The position numbers and the translations under genes were made by a program. A DNA stretch of 64,000 bases, taken from the NCBI GenBank assembly GCA_019775845.1, contig JADQAV010000032.1, positions 124,001 through 188,000 on the forward strand. Direction: 5' to 3'. This DNA is from Myrmaecium sp. VS I D KN 1. Lineage: Eukaryota > Ascomycota > Dothideomycetes > Valsariales > Valsariaceae. A model generated the notes under the pieces. That model was not told the origin of the DNA. It ran no database searches and worked only from the letters and a program-made list of their open reading frames with translations. Shown piece after piece: positions 1 through 11,994 of this stretch (its first letter is position 1; every line of letters begins with the position of its first letter).

Positions 1-818
1 TTACTCAGGCAGTCTCATCATAAAACTCACAAGAACGTGAAATACTCATGGTACTGTAGAGTATACAAGACAGTTAGTACTTACTGCTACACCATTCACT
101 AAACACGCTCGCACACTGTACAGTAACTTCGGTACTGCCCCACGCATCTCTTTACTCCAGAGAATCCAGACCAGGCGAAGTGCCATCATCGTCAAAACCA
201 CCTCCTGATAAGTGAACGACTACATACTTCTGTACTCCATACCATCCCCTTCGTCACTCGTTGTACTCTACTCCGCTCCGCGCTGCTCTTATAATAGCCC
301 TGGGTGTGCTTTGTGCCTTCGTTGTGATCGCGCAGCCCGTCACATCCACCCGTCGCCCTACCGCCGCCGATTTACCGCTGCGCCCCCTCCCCCCCACGTC
401 CGCCCTCCTTTCCCGCCATCCGATCCGCTTTGTCAGACCCCGTCGTCGTCCTGACGGTGCTAGCAACAACCCTCGCCCATTGTCTGCGCACCCGCCCTGC
501 ATGCCAGTCAGCTGAACGACCACGCCGACCAGCCTGGTGATACTGCCGGTGAGAGCTTTCAATCGACGTCGTTAGTCAGCCACCGGCGGCATTTGTTGGA
601 GAGAGACCAGCACGGTCAACGACGATAGACTGAGGTGCACCGGTTGCAGCCCGTAGCCTCAACAACAACAACCCTGATACAACAAATATTCGCCGCGAGG
701 CCACCGCTTCCGCTATCACTGACGTTGCCCACTTCCACTCCCACCGCCGCCTGCAGCCTTACCGCTTCCCCGCCATCTTGCTCGCTTGCCGATACCGGTA
801 CCTGCTATCAACTGCAAG
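1..818. other. 5' flank of the F-box/WD40 gene, no gene seen
   Basis: No convincing coding region is seen. The stretch after about position 240 is pyrimidine-rich and CCACC/CCGCC-rich on the + strand, which fits a promoter and long 5' leader of the downstream gene. Short open frames here have no recognisable domain. Confidence 0.5.
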
Positions 819-3470
819 ATGGACTTCAGTTCGACCAGACCGCCCGTTCCATGGGACAATCCGTTCAGGCTGGACGAGGGATACTCCGAGGAAACTCGCA
901 GTCAAAGCGCTGGAAGCGATACCATCATGCGATCAGATGCCCCGATGGACGACCACGAGGCGCTCATTCCGCCGCCGCCGTGGTTTATCAACATGACGGA
1001 GGCACAGAAGCTCGGTATGGCATGGCTTCAGCGTACACCTCGCGCTCTATTCTAGACTGACAAGCAAACAGAGTTCACGTGGTCCCTCCTCCGCACGCTG
1101 CGCACATCCTCGATCGCCTCGATGGTTCGACGGGTGTATCCGATGCTGCACCTCGACCCCGTCCAATTCCTCCCGCCAGAGATCACCTTCCAGATCTTCT
1201 CGTACCTCGAACCCGACATGCTGTTGCGCGCCTCGACCCTCTCCAAAGCATGGCGAAACCAGATCCTCGACAGTCAGCTGTGGAAGCGGATGTTTGAGGC
1301 TGAAGGCTGGCAAGCCAGTATCTCGCAGATCCGGCGATTCGAGGAGATGGAACGAGCGCGGAAGGCCGAGATGAACGAACGGAAGCAAAAAGGACGTCGT
1401 CCGGTAGACAGGGAGCAGGAGCTGTATTCAAATAAAAAGAGGGCGGCGGGAGGATCCCTGTTCGGTTCGTCGGGTCCGGTCCCGTTGAGCCTGAGCGGGT
1501 TTGGAGAGGCGCCGGAAGAATGGGCGGAGCAGCATGGCATGGTGGAAGCGGATGGCTCGCCCTCTTCAGGCTCCCAGGCCTCCACGAGCGATGACCGCAT
1601 GGATGAGGACTCGCCGCTTCTCTCGCCCGCCGCCGTACGAACAAAACCCGCCAAGATACAACGACGAGAGCCACTGTTTCCTCCGGTCACACCGTCGCTG
1701 TTGCTACCATCGGACACCCCGCAGATCAACTGGCAGTTCCTGTTCAAGCAGCGCCGAAAGCTAGAAGAAAACTGGGATGCTGGTCGCTATGTGAACTTCC
1801 AGCTTCCACATCCGAACCACCCTGAAGAAGCCCATACCGAGTGCGTCTACACGCTCCAATACTCAGGAAACTACCTTGTCAGCGGAAGTCGAGACAAGTC
1901 GGTGAGAATATGGGATCTGGAACGACAACGGCTACTCCTCCCGCCCTTGGTGGGTCATTCCGCGTCAGTGCTTTGCCTACAGTTCGACGAACGTCCGGGG
2001 CAGGACGTCGTCATATCGGGCGGGAGCGATTGTCATATCATTATCTGGCAGTTTTCCACAGGTCGCTTGCTGAAACGGCTCGATAAAGCGCATTCTGAAT
2101 CCGTGCTGAACCTGCGCTTCGACGAACGCTTCCTGGTGTCTTGCTCCAAGGATAAGACGATCAAAGTCTGGAACCGTAGAGCTATCACGCCGGCCGATCA
2201 AGACTACCCCAAGTCGACCTCTTCTGGGGCACGATTTCCTTCGTATATCATCAACATGGAGCACGTAATCTTGGGAGATCCTACTACGAAAATAAACATG
2301 AAGCCACTCAAGGAATACAGCTTGCTCATGACATTAGAAGGGCATACCGCTGCTGTCAACGCTATCCAAATCCTTGGCGACGAGATCGTCTCCGCATCTG
2401 GCGATCGTACAATAAAGGTTTGGGATACCAGGACGGGCGTGTGCTTAAAGACTATCAACGGGCACCACAAGGGCATCGCTTGCGTCCAGTTTGACGGCCG
2501 TCGGATCGTGAGTGGCAGCAGCGACGAGACGGTTCGTATTTTTGACCGCGCTACCGGCGCCGAGGTCGGCCTGTTGAAGGGACACTCGAATCTTGTTCGC
2601 ACCGTCCAAGCGCAATTCGGCGACATCCCCGGGCACGAGGACGACCTCGAGGCGGAGGCACGTGAGGTCGATCGGCAGTACTACGAAGCGCGCGCCAGGG
2701 GACTCGTGTCCGACCAGATGACGCGCGAGCAGCGACGGGCGCGAAACAACGGCTCGACGGATCCCAACAAGATCTGCGCACTCGGCGCGAAGCTTCCCCC
2801 GGGCGGCGGAGGGAGCCGGTGGGCACGGATCGTGTCGGGCTCCTACGACGAGACGGTGATTATATGGAGGAGAGTGCCCCAGGCCAAGGATCGAAGCAAG
2901 GGAGAATGGGTGGTGAAGAGGATCCTGTTTCAAAGCGAAGCGGTACGAGCAGCTGGCGGGCGGCTTCGACGACGGCTTAACAATCCCGATGGGCAAACGC
3001 ATCTTGCCCATCTGCAACCGCATCACGGCCCGGTTCCCATCCCAACCGCCCTCCAACACGCCCAAGGCCTCGCCCACATGCCTCAAACCACCGTCACCGG
3101 ACCGCAAGCCGCCTTCGCCCCCACCGGCGCTCTCCAGCAGGCCCCCGCCAACCCGCTCGCCCCGCACCTCGCCCTCCACGCCCATCCACCCGCCAACACC
3201 AACAACAACAACCTCCCGCATCCGCAACCTCCGCACCCACACGCCGGCATCCCGGCGCCACAACAACAACCACAACTCGCGCCTCCGCATCCGCCGTTCC
3301 CGCACCCGCCCGTCGCGCCGAGCACGAACCAGTCGCGCGTGTTCAAGCTCCAGTTCGACGCCCGACGCATCATCTGCTGCAGCCAGGACCCGACGATCGT
3401 GGGCTGGGATTTCGCCAACGGCGACCCGGAGATCGTTGCGGCGAGTCGGTTTTTTGGGGAGTCGTCGTGA
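819..3470 (+). CDS. F-box/WD40 repeat protein (SCF ubiquitin ligase adaptor)
   Basis: Predicted substrate adaptor of an SCF ubiquitin ligase: the F-box should bind Skp1 and the WD40 propeller should bind substrate. Two exons, 819-1014 and 1072-3470 (intron 1015-1071, GTATGG..ACAG), give 864 aa. The first ATG at 819 was chosen because exon 1 joins in frame and yields the helix that precedes the F-box in this family (EFTWSLLRTLR). The F-box is around residues 95-140 (FLPPEITFQIFSYLEP). Seven WD signatures follow: SRDKSVRIWD, GSDCHIIIWQ, SKDKTIKVWN, SGDRTIKVWD, SSDETVRIFD, SYDETVIIWR and, far away, SQDPTIVGWD. A charged insert separates blades 5 and 6, and a Pro/His/Gln-rich insert of about 130 residues separates blades 6 and 7. 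The family resembles MET30/Fbw-type adaptors; which ortholog it is cannot be decided here. Confidence 0.93.
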
Positions 3471-4242
3471 GCTGGGGGGGAGGGCGGGAAAGTGTGCTGT
3501 TGTTTTGGGGTTTTCGAAAGATGCGGGTATTTGCCCTCTGGCTTTTTCTTTGCCGCTCCTCTCCTTGCTTGCTGCAGCGATTCTGCTGTATATGCATGCA
3601 CGCTGCTATGTATTGCTGTGTACTACACTGCTCTCCATTATCGACACCTGACGCTCTTCTGGGGGCGGTAGAAGGACGGTTTTCTTCTTCTCTCTCCTAT
3701 CTTCTACTACTGTTACTGGGGCGCTAGGGAAGGCATAATTGCACATCACGACGGCTGGTTCTTTCTCTCTCTGTCTATGGGGTTTTACTACTTGCGAGGA
3801 TATCTAGGCCCCGCGGGTTTGCTTTTGCTCCTCTCTTACGAGGGTCAAGGAGTTTTTTTGTGGCTACATCTGTTTATGGAGGCGTGTTCCCCGCGAGGCA
3901 GGGAGGACTTGTCTTTTTCCTTTTTGCTTTCCTCTTGCTTTTTCATGCATTGCATAATGTCTCCCGCAGTACGCCTACCTAATTCATGTCCGTTTACAGA
4001 GATGTGTAACGCTATGTCTTCTGTGTGCAACACCCGAGCGTTCTAGTGATGTGTTTAGTAGAGTGATGTTCCATAGGCGGTGAGTATTCGATGGGTGTCC
4101 CAAGGCATCCATGCAGTGACGTACCTTGCTCGGTTAAAAGTTAACGCGCGCAAAGGAAGCTCAGGTCCCGCCATCCCATCACAGCTCTCAGGCCCTTTCC
4201 ACCCAAAGCTCCTGTCATACAGCATACGCTCATACGCTCACC
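3471..4242. other. Intergenic: 3' region of F-box gene and promoter of RRF gene
   Basis: No gene seen. T-rich 3' trailer sequence lies at 3480-4030, followed by the short promoter of the next + strand gene. Confidence 0.5.
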
Positions 4243-5194
4243 ATGTCGCGCTCACTACGTACCGTTCCCTCGTTGCTGAGGCTGTCGTCCCGAACCCGAG
4301 CCATTGGCTCACCAGCTGTGGTCCTCAGGTAGGCGCGCGGTCAACCTTCCTCTCCGTCTTCCCGGCCGGTTGTACATATGCAGAAGCTAACCACGGCACC
4401 CGCACAGCAGCAGCGCAACCTGCCTTCCTCCTCGCATGCCGCAGCGACCCTTCAGTAACACACCGATCGTCCACAAGAAGAGCGGGAAAGCGAACCTATC
4501 GCACGCGAAGAGCGATAGCTCGCCGCCGATCAGCACGGCCGCGCCGTCCACGCCAACAGACCAAGCGTTCGACTTCGGCCCGCTGGAAGCGTCGATCCTG
4601 AAAGCGATCGAGAAGCTCACGCACGACCTCGCGCAGCTGCGGAGCGGCGGGCGGTTCGACCCCGCCGTGCTGGACGGGCTCAAAGTCGCCATCGGGCCGC
4701 ACCCGAAGCAGGCGAGCAAGGGGAAGGACAAGGGCGCGGACCCATACGGACCGAAAGCGACGGTGCGACTGAGCGAGATCGCGCAGGTGGTGCCGAAGGG
4801 GCGGCAGGTGCTGGTGGTGGTGGGCGAGGCCGAGCACGTCAAGCCGGTCACCACGGCGATCCAGGCCAGCGGGCACAACCTGAACCCGCTGCCGCCGAGC
4901 GCGGAGGCGCCAACGACGCTGGTGGTGCCCGTGCCGCCGCCGACGGGCGAGAGCCGGCAGCGCGCGCTGGATGCGGCGTCGGAGGCGGCGCTGCGGGCGG
5001 ATCGCGCGGTGCACGACGCCCGCGCGGCGCATCAGAAGCGGCTGCGGGGGTTTCAGAAGGAGAAGTCGGTCCTGCCGGATGATTTGAATCGGGCGCATAA
5101 GGAGATGGAGGATATTGTGAAGCGCGGGCATGCGGAGATCAAGCGCATTGTGGAGGCGGCGAAGAAGGTGTTGGCGAGTGCGGATCGGCATTAG
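4243..5194 (+). CDS. RRF1: Mitochondrial ribosome recycling factor
   Basis: Splits the mitochondrial ribosome after translation termination, together with mitochondrial EF-G2. Two exons, 4243-4328 and 4408-5194 (intron 4329-4407, GTAGGC..ACAG; a second AG three bases on would also fit), give 290 aa. The N-terminus is Arg/Ser-rich and lacks acidic residues, as in a matrix presequence, with RPFSNTP near a likely cleavage point. The RRF fold follows: PLEASILKAIEKLTHDLAQLRSG (helix 1) with the conserved Arg-Ser-Gly, then VRLSEIAQVVP, then the LNPLPP/LVVPVPPPTGESR strands that bound the tip domain, and a long C-terminal helix pair ending KRIVEAAKKVL. These match the bacterial pattern of 'L-P-x-x-T-x-E-x-R'. 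The extra residues between presequence and domain are Ser/Lys-rich. Confidence 0.9.
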
Positions 5195-6367
5195 AGAGAA
5201 GAAAGAGAGAGGGAAGAGAGGGGAGCAGGGAAGGATGGGGATGCTGGGAATTGGGTCGATTGGAGATCAGGACTGGGGTCACGTTTTCTTTGGGATCTGG
5301 TGGGCTTGCATGTGTTATTGTATATGCCATTATACATCCATATAAACATATATCGTGCCTCTGAAAGGCGCTCCATCTTGGTTTCTTGTACCATCCTTCA
5401 CATCTATGGAGATACATATATACCGATATACAGTGGAGGGAATTTATGGGAGTGAAGAAGTGAGGCACCTCTCCGGGTTGGTCTTCTTCGTCGTCCTGTT
5501 CTTCTTCCTCTGCTCTCCCTTGCCTTTCTTCCTTCTCTACATTCCTGCTACTGGATTGACTACATACTTTGTACCACCTCCAGCGAAACTCTTCGTCTTT
5601 CTTCGTTTGGCATTTGCCGTTTGCTCTCTTGACCTCTGTTTCCGTTGCACCAGCCAGTGGGCGGCGGTGACAGAAGATGTGAAAGAGAATACCTATGTAC
5701 ATTAGGTACATTATTTCACCGCAGCTATTGAATACTGTACCGCTGCGGACCATGTACCTCGGTATACAAAGTGATAAGGTTCCCCTCAGGCATCTACTAG
5801 GGTGTTTAGGCCACCCACCTCAGGGTCCTGCCATCGGACCTTGTTCGCGTCACATGACGATGGGCTGGTGGTGGCGGCGATGGCGGGTCCGGGACATGAT
5901 AAGGCGATTGCGGAGTTGTTCCAGCGCGGCGTCATCCCCAGGTCACTCTCGTGCAGTGGGTACTGTAGTAGTGAAGGGTCTGGAGAGAGCAACAGAGGAT
6001 GGAAGGTGAAGAGTTTTCCTTTCAGGCAAATATCAATATACAGTTTTAATAAGGACATACCTTTGCGCTGTATTATCAATCAGCAGTCACCGCCTCCTTG
6101 TCGCCGCAGCTTCTCGGGACTTCCAGGCAGTGGACGTGGTCCGTGCACGGGCGAGCACCTTAATGATGATGACTGAGCTCCCCCCTCCTTGTTGCCGCCT
6201 GCACCGCCCAGCCTTATAAGGCCTCCTCTCTCCCACCGCCAACCTCCTCCTCTCCTACCTCTCTCACACAATCCTCCATTCACATACCCAAACTCTTTCT
6301 CTCTATCTCGCTCTATACCCACTGCATCCTCAACTATCCAAACCTCTGCACGTTCACATCTCTCACC
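5195..6367. other. Intergenic: RRF1 3' end and polyubiquitin promoter
   Basis: No gene is seen. The right end, about 6170-6367, is a typical strong fungal promoter: TATA-like box followed by a long CT-rich leader. Confidence 0.55.
6214..6220 (+). promoter_or_regulatory. TATA-like box of polyubiquitin gene
   Basis: TTATAAG lies about 150 bp before the polyubiquitin ATG. It is followed by a strong CT-rich stretch of about 100 bp, the usual arrangement in highly expressed ascomycete genes. Confidence 0.5.
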
Positions 6368-7419
<1,052 letters not shown>

Positions 7420-8630
7420 GCGGACGATGTCTAGTCCTTTTTCTCTGAGACGATTGGCGTTTTCTTTTTCTGAGCTGTGCATTTGGGCTCCTTGGGCATA
7501 CGGTCACGACGGGGGATGGATATTCACCACTAGTTAGTTCATATCACCACGGCTGGAGATACGGCTGTTCCTTTTGAGAAGTTCTAAATTTAAACGATGA
7601 AGGCCTACGGGCTTGAAGGAGGGTTTCTCAACCTCCGGAACTATTTGTGTTTTGCTTCTTGGTGCATGCTTGAAGTGATTCGTCAACATTGTATGTACGC
7701 CCACCACCGCTCGGACGACGACAACGGCAACGGCAACACAGACGGCCCACCCCACATGCTTCACCCGCAAAAGGATTCCATGTAGGCATCTACACCGAGT
7801 GCGGTGAATCAGGGAGCAAATCAATCTACTGGACATCGTGCCGTCACTTCAATAAGGCTCATAGATTTAGAAGTCCAACGCTTCATCGCAGTCAAGTACA
7901 TGTACTACGGCGTACTAGAGCCATCCAGTATGTTACTGCAGTGTAGGCAAGAAACAACTCCTTACTATTCACAGTGAAAGCAATGTTTTGCTTCTAGCTC
8001 TGTATGCTCCTGTAATACGCAATCCTTTCTTCATCTTTCCCCTTCCCCCATTCCACCTCCCCCGATCCCCGCCCAAAACGCCCTCCTCTCTTCCTATCTC
8101 CCACTCACTCCCTGACCGCATATCTCTCTCCCGTGCTCTGCTCTCCTTCTCTCGCCCTCTCTGCCCGGTCCCGGTCCCGGTCCCAGTCCCGATGTGAGGC
8201 TGCCCTGCCGGCGATGAAAACTCGTCGATTCGAGCGAGCGCCCCCACGGGGTTGACAGGACGCGAGACATCATCCCGCTCCTTGCCTCTTTTCGCCCCTT
8301 CATACGTATGGAAGTGAGGAGATGAGTGGGAAGGGATCGGCTTGTGTTTCCCAGAACCCGCTGTGCTACATCCTTGAACGGTGGGAAAGGGATGGAAGTC
8401 CGGTGGGTGATTGACGGACGAGTTGTGTGCCAGGTAGAGGGCGGCGTGGTGAAGCAGGACCGCATCCGGGGGATGAGAGGAAGCGCTATTCGCTAGGTCG
8501 TTTCGTCGTCGCGGTCCGAGGTCACTTCTGTCGACGACAGCGGGGGACGTCTCAGGCCATTTCCGCCCCTAGTGAAAACGGGCGACGACTGCAGGTTGTG
8601 ACTTCAGTCTTCACACTCGCACCCGTCCAT
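7420..8630. other. Intergenic between convergent UBI4 and CTU1
   Basis: Contains both 3' trailers. A run of CCGGTC-like hexamers (about 8165-8190) is the only notable repeat. No gene is supported. Confidence 0.5.
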
Positions 8631-9999
8631 TCACCCTTCGTACCCGACCTCAATCGCGTTCTTCGGCCGAGCCTTATTCAGCCCCTCGAGCAGGACGCAG
8701 GCCTTGCAGATCGCCTGGGAGGAGAGGTATCCGCACCGCTGACAAGAGCCCATGACCTGCTTCGGCGGCTGGGTCTTCGCGTTACCCGCCGCTGGCACGG
8801 CGCTTTTCTTCCCACCCTTCTTCCTTGGCTTGACCTCAGTGATCTCCGTCTCCAGTCCCGTGGCCGCCAACTGCGCCTCCATCGCCGCCATCTCGCCGCC
8901 CATGCTCCGGCCCATGGACGAGCCGCACCCGCCTTCGCCGTCCTCCTCCAACTCCTGCTGTATCCGGGGTCGTTGCTGCTGCTTCGAGCCCTGGCCCCCG
9001 CAAGCGCCCTTGGCGTCGCCGCTGCCGGCGCAATGCCCGCCGCACGCCTTGCCGTCGGCGTTCGCGCCCGGCACCAGCATCGCCATGTCCTCGCCGCTCC
9101 GCACCACGTCCAGAATCGCCGAGGGCCGGATGCGCTCCAGGCTCTTGATGAGCGCCCGCGCACTCCCGCGGAACGCTTCCGGGCTGTAGATGCACTCGGT
9201 GCTGAAGTAGTCGAGGCCGCGGTGGTGGGCGTAGAGCACGATCTCCTTTTCGTAGGCGTACTTGAGCGGCTTGCTGCGGCGGATGTCGGTGTGGGTCGGC
9301 GGGGCGGAGTGGTCGGTGGTGGTGGCGGCGGTCGGAGCGGAGGAGGGGGTCGATGTGATGATGGAGGTTGCGCGGGAGAGCCGGGGGAGATCGCCACGGA
9401 GCACTGGTAGGGTTGTCAATACTATGCGGCTTATGCGGTGGATGGTTGCGCTGCTCACAGTTCATCAACACGGTTTCCGCGACATCATCGGCGTTGTGCC
9501 CGGTTACGACGTGCCGCACGCCTAGCCTGGCCGCCCCTCGGTCGAGCGCCTGTCGCCGAAAGACGCCGCAATAGGTGCAGTTCCCCTTCTTGCCCACCTG
9601 CTGCACCACCTGGTCCATGGTCCAGCCATAGAGCTCATCATACCCCACGATCGTCAACGGCATCTCATACTGCTGCGCGTTCCGCTTCACCGTCTCCAAG
9701 CTGTCATCCCGATAGCCCTTGATGCCCTCATCGATGCTGAGCAGGATCAGCTCCAGACCGTAGTCGTGCCGCTCGTTGAGCGTCTTGAGCACCGCGGCCA
9801 GGACGGTGCTGTCCTTGCCGCCGGATGCGCCGATGGCCACTCGTTCGCCCCGGTAGAAGAGTTGGTTCGTGGTGATGGTGTGGTGGATCTCGGTCTCGAA
9901 GACTTCGAGGAAGCAGGCCTTGCAGAGCTTCTGGTGGTTCTTTGGGCGGAGGATGAGGGCCCGCTGGGTGCGGCATATGGCGCAGGGGGTGGGCGGCAT
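8631..9999 (-). CDS. NCS6: Cytoplasmic tRNA 2-thiolation protein 1 (CTU1/NCS6)
   Basis: Catalyses 2-thiolation of wobble uridine 34 in cytosolic tRNA-Lys(UUU), -Glu(UUC) and -Gln(UUG), with CTU2/NCS2 and sulfur from the URM1 pathway. Exons 9999-9459 and 9403-8631 (intron 9458-9404, GTGAGC..CCAG) give 437 aa. The N-terminal zinc site is CAIC..CKAC, the PP-loop ATP site is ASGGKDST (about residue 53), CTYCG follows, and the splice restores the conserved [15 protein letters not shown]. The C-terminus carries the second zinc site [14 protein letters not shown] and ends [12 protein letters not shown]. An insert of about 90 residues rich in Gly, Gln and Lys before the last zinc site makes it longer than the yeast protein, as in other filamentous fungi. 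MPPTPC was chosen as start because it matches the family; an in-frame ATG at 10104 would add 35 residues. Confidence 0.94.
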
Positions 10000-10534
10000 G
10001 GTCAATAAGGTAGAGATGCCGCAGATCGTGAGTGTTGGAGGAGAGTGGGAGTCGGATGTCCGAGGGAATGTGGGGTAGAGAAATTCTTGGAGGATGCGAG
10101 TCATGATGAGGGTGGCGGAGGGGTCCTGACGAGTCAGATGGGGTGCCAGAGCAAACGGCCATCCTCCTATTGGTCCTAACGCCTCTCCCCTACATTCACG
10201 ATAATTGTATCCGTTATCACTGAGCATAGTGCGAAGTCGGTTGCTTTAAGCCGGACTGTAGTTGAACCTGCGCGATTGAGATATTTCCGCCGGGTATGGG
10301 GAGGTCTATTCTCACTGCGAAGACGCTCTCCCTGGTCATGAAGTGAACACCATGCTTTAGTACGAGTGCGAAGATACACCAGCAAAGACACGACTACACA
10401 TAAGAGGAACATGAAAGGAAATGTATTGGACCCTTCAAAAACTCCGGAGACTATCCTACCTGAACCGATTCATCTCTTCCCAAGGCATATGAATACATTT
10501 GTACAACGATCACGGGGCTCCTAGGCCACCCGTC
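10000..10534. other. Intergenic: CTU1 promoter and uS7m 3' end
   Basis: Divides the CTU1 start from the uS7m stop. It holds a possible in-frame upstream ATG of CTU1 at 10104 but no separate gene. Confidence 0.5.
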
Positions 10535-11707
10535 TCACCTCCTCCTTGACCTTTCGGTATAGTTCAAGTTCGCTCTCGCGCTCACACCCAACTTGTGAAG
10601 TGCGTTCCTTCTCTCCCAAAGAGCGCTCCTTCCCTCCACGACCGCGATGACCTCATCTGCCACCCGTTGTGCGAACGTATATTTGCCACTTGACCTGCTC
10701 TTCCTCTTGGCCGCTGCATCGATGATCCACTGAATGGCCTGCTTCCTCCGGGTCCTTCTCGCTAACGGGACGGGGATCTGCAGGGCTACACCACCACCGG
10801 CAGCACCACGCTGGGAGCGGATACGGAGAAGAGGCGCGATGGAGTCCACGGCGAGAGTGAGATATAGAACGGGGTTGAGAGGAAGGTGCGATGGCGGAGG
10901 TGCGCCGGGGAGGAGAGGACGGTTGGGGTTGATGGAAGGAGCAGAGGAAGTTCGGAGGACGTTAAGGATATAAGCCATGTTCTTGAGCGCAGAGCGGTGA
11001 TATCAGTTGCAATTCCAGAATAGAAGTATTCATACTAATTCCTGGCGCAGTTCCCAAGGAATTGCAGAGGGAGGATAAGATATCAGCGTACCTTTTGCGC
11101 GACAGCTTTCTCGCCATCTTGCATGAGCATGTTGGTAAATTGATCCACAATGGGATCATAGCGGTACCTGTGATGGCCATCTTTCGGGATAGGAAGCGCC
11201 GGCATACCGAACTTAACACCCTCAGCGACCACAGAGGTCTCGGATGCCTCAATCATTTCCGTTTCGGCACGGAGCCGGGTGGAGGTTGAGAAGGAGCGCT
11301 TTCCGCCGGGAGCGGAAGCGCCAGCCTTCATACTGTCCCTCATGACCTTGGGAAGGTGCTTGAGGGCCTCCTTGTCATCTTTGACAACCTACATGATCAG
11401 TCAATATCAATCGGCCCTACGAGACGTCACTGGGTTGCAACGGCACCTCTTCCACCGGAGTCCCTTGTTGCTCAACCTGCACGCCCTCCTCGCCCCGGAT
11501 CTTGCTCATCGCATCGGCCTCCTCACTGACGTGTGGCAGGGTGTCCATGTTGGGGCCTTCCCGGTTCGACGACGTCGGGAGGTCTCTCTTCGAGTCCGCA
11601 AACCCGCGGTAGATGATCTGCTGGCGGACTGCAGCCCACGGCGCAGCAGGCCTAGGTCTGAAGGCGATTGGCCTGGCGGCCGAAAGGATGTTGAATCGGG
11701 GTGGCAT
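10535..11707 (-). CDS. RSM7: Mitochondrial small-subunit ribosomal protein uS7m
   Basis: Binds the 3' major domain of the mitochondrial small-subunit rRNA and helps form the decoding head. Three exons: 11707 to about 11431-11447, then to 11092, then 10981-10535 (intron 2 is 11091-10982, GTACGC..CAAG). About 335-341 aa. The N-terminus (MPPRFNILSAARPIAFRP) is an Arg-rich presequence with no acidic residues. The S7 core is in exons 2-3: a basic strand before DPIVDQFTNMLMQDGEKAVAQK, then NMAYILNVLRT, an insert, then the ribosomal S7 core with QIPVPLARRTRRKQAIQWII and the C-terminal helices HKLGVSARANLNY. The first intron is uncertain: a GTGACG donor (11430) with a CAAAG acceptor (11379), or a GTGCCG donor (11446) with TGTAG (11389), both keep frame. 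Confidence 0.85.
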
Positions 11708-11994
11708 GGCGCGAGGATGTAGAGGGTCGATATGGAGAAGGAGGAGGTACACTTTAGTACAGCCGCTTGAGGATGATGAGATGGATTTCTCAGATCGCGG
11801 GCCGTTTATGCCTGACGAAGTTCTGCCGACAAGGCATCCAATGCTCATCGCCGCGGGGCCAGGCCGGACCCTTCAATCGAGCAGGTGGACGCCCAAGCCG
11901 GTTTGCACTTGGAATTGTAGTTTCAGCGGTTCATTTTCTATCATACTACCCACCCAGACGTCTTCTCCAACCCTGACAGAGGACGCTCACAAGC
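11708..11994. promoter_or_regulatory. Short divergent promoter of RSM7 and URA4
   Basis: Only 287 bp separate the two start codons, so both core promoters must lie here. I see no clear TATA box. Confidence 0.6.

Noticed and set aside
10002-10227. Extension of CTU1 coding sequence to 10227
   Set aside because: The family's N-terminus begins at MPPTPC; residues upstream are not conserved in character.
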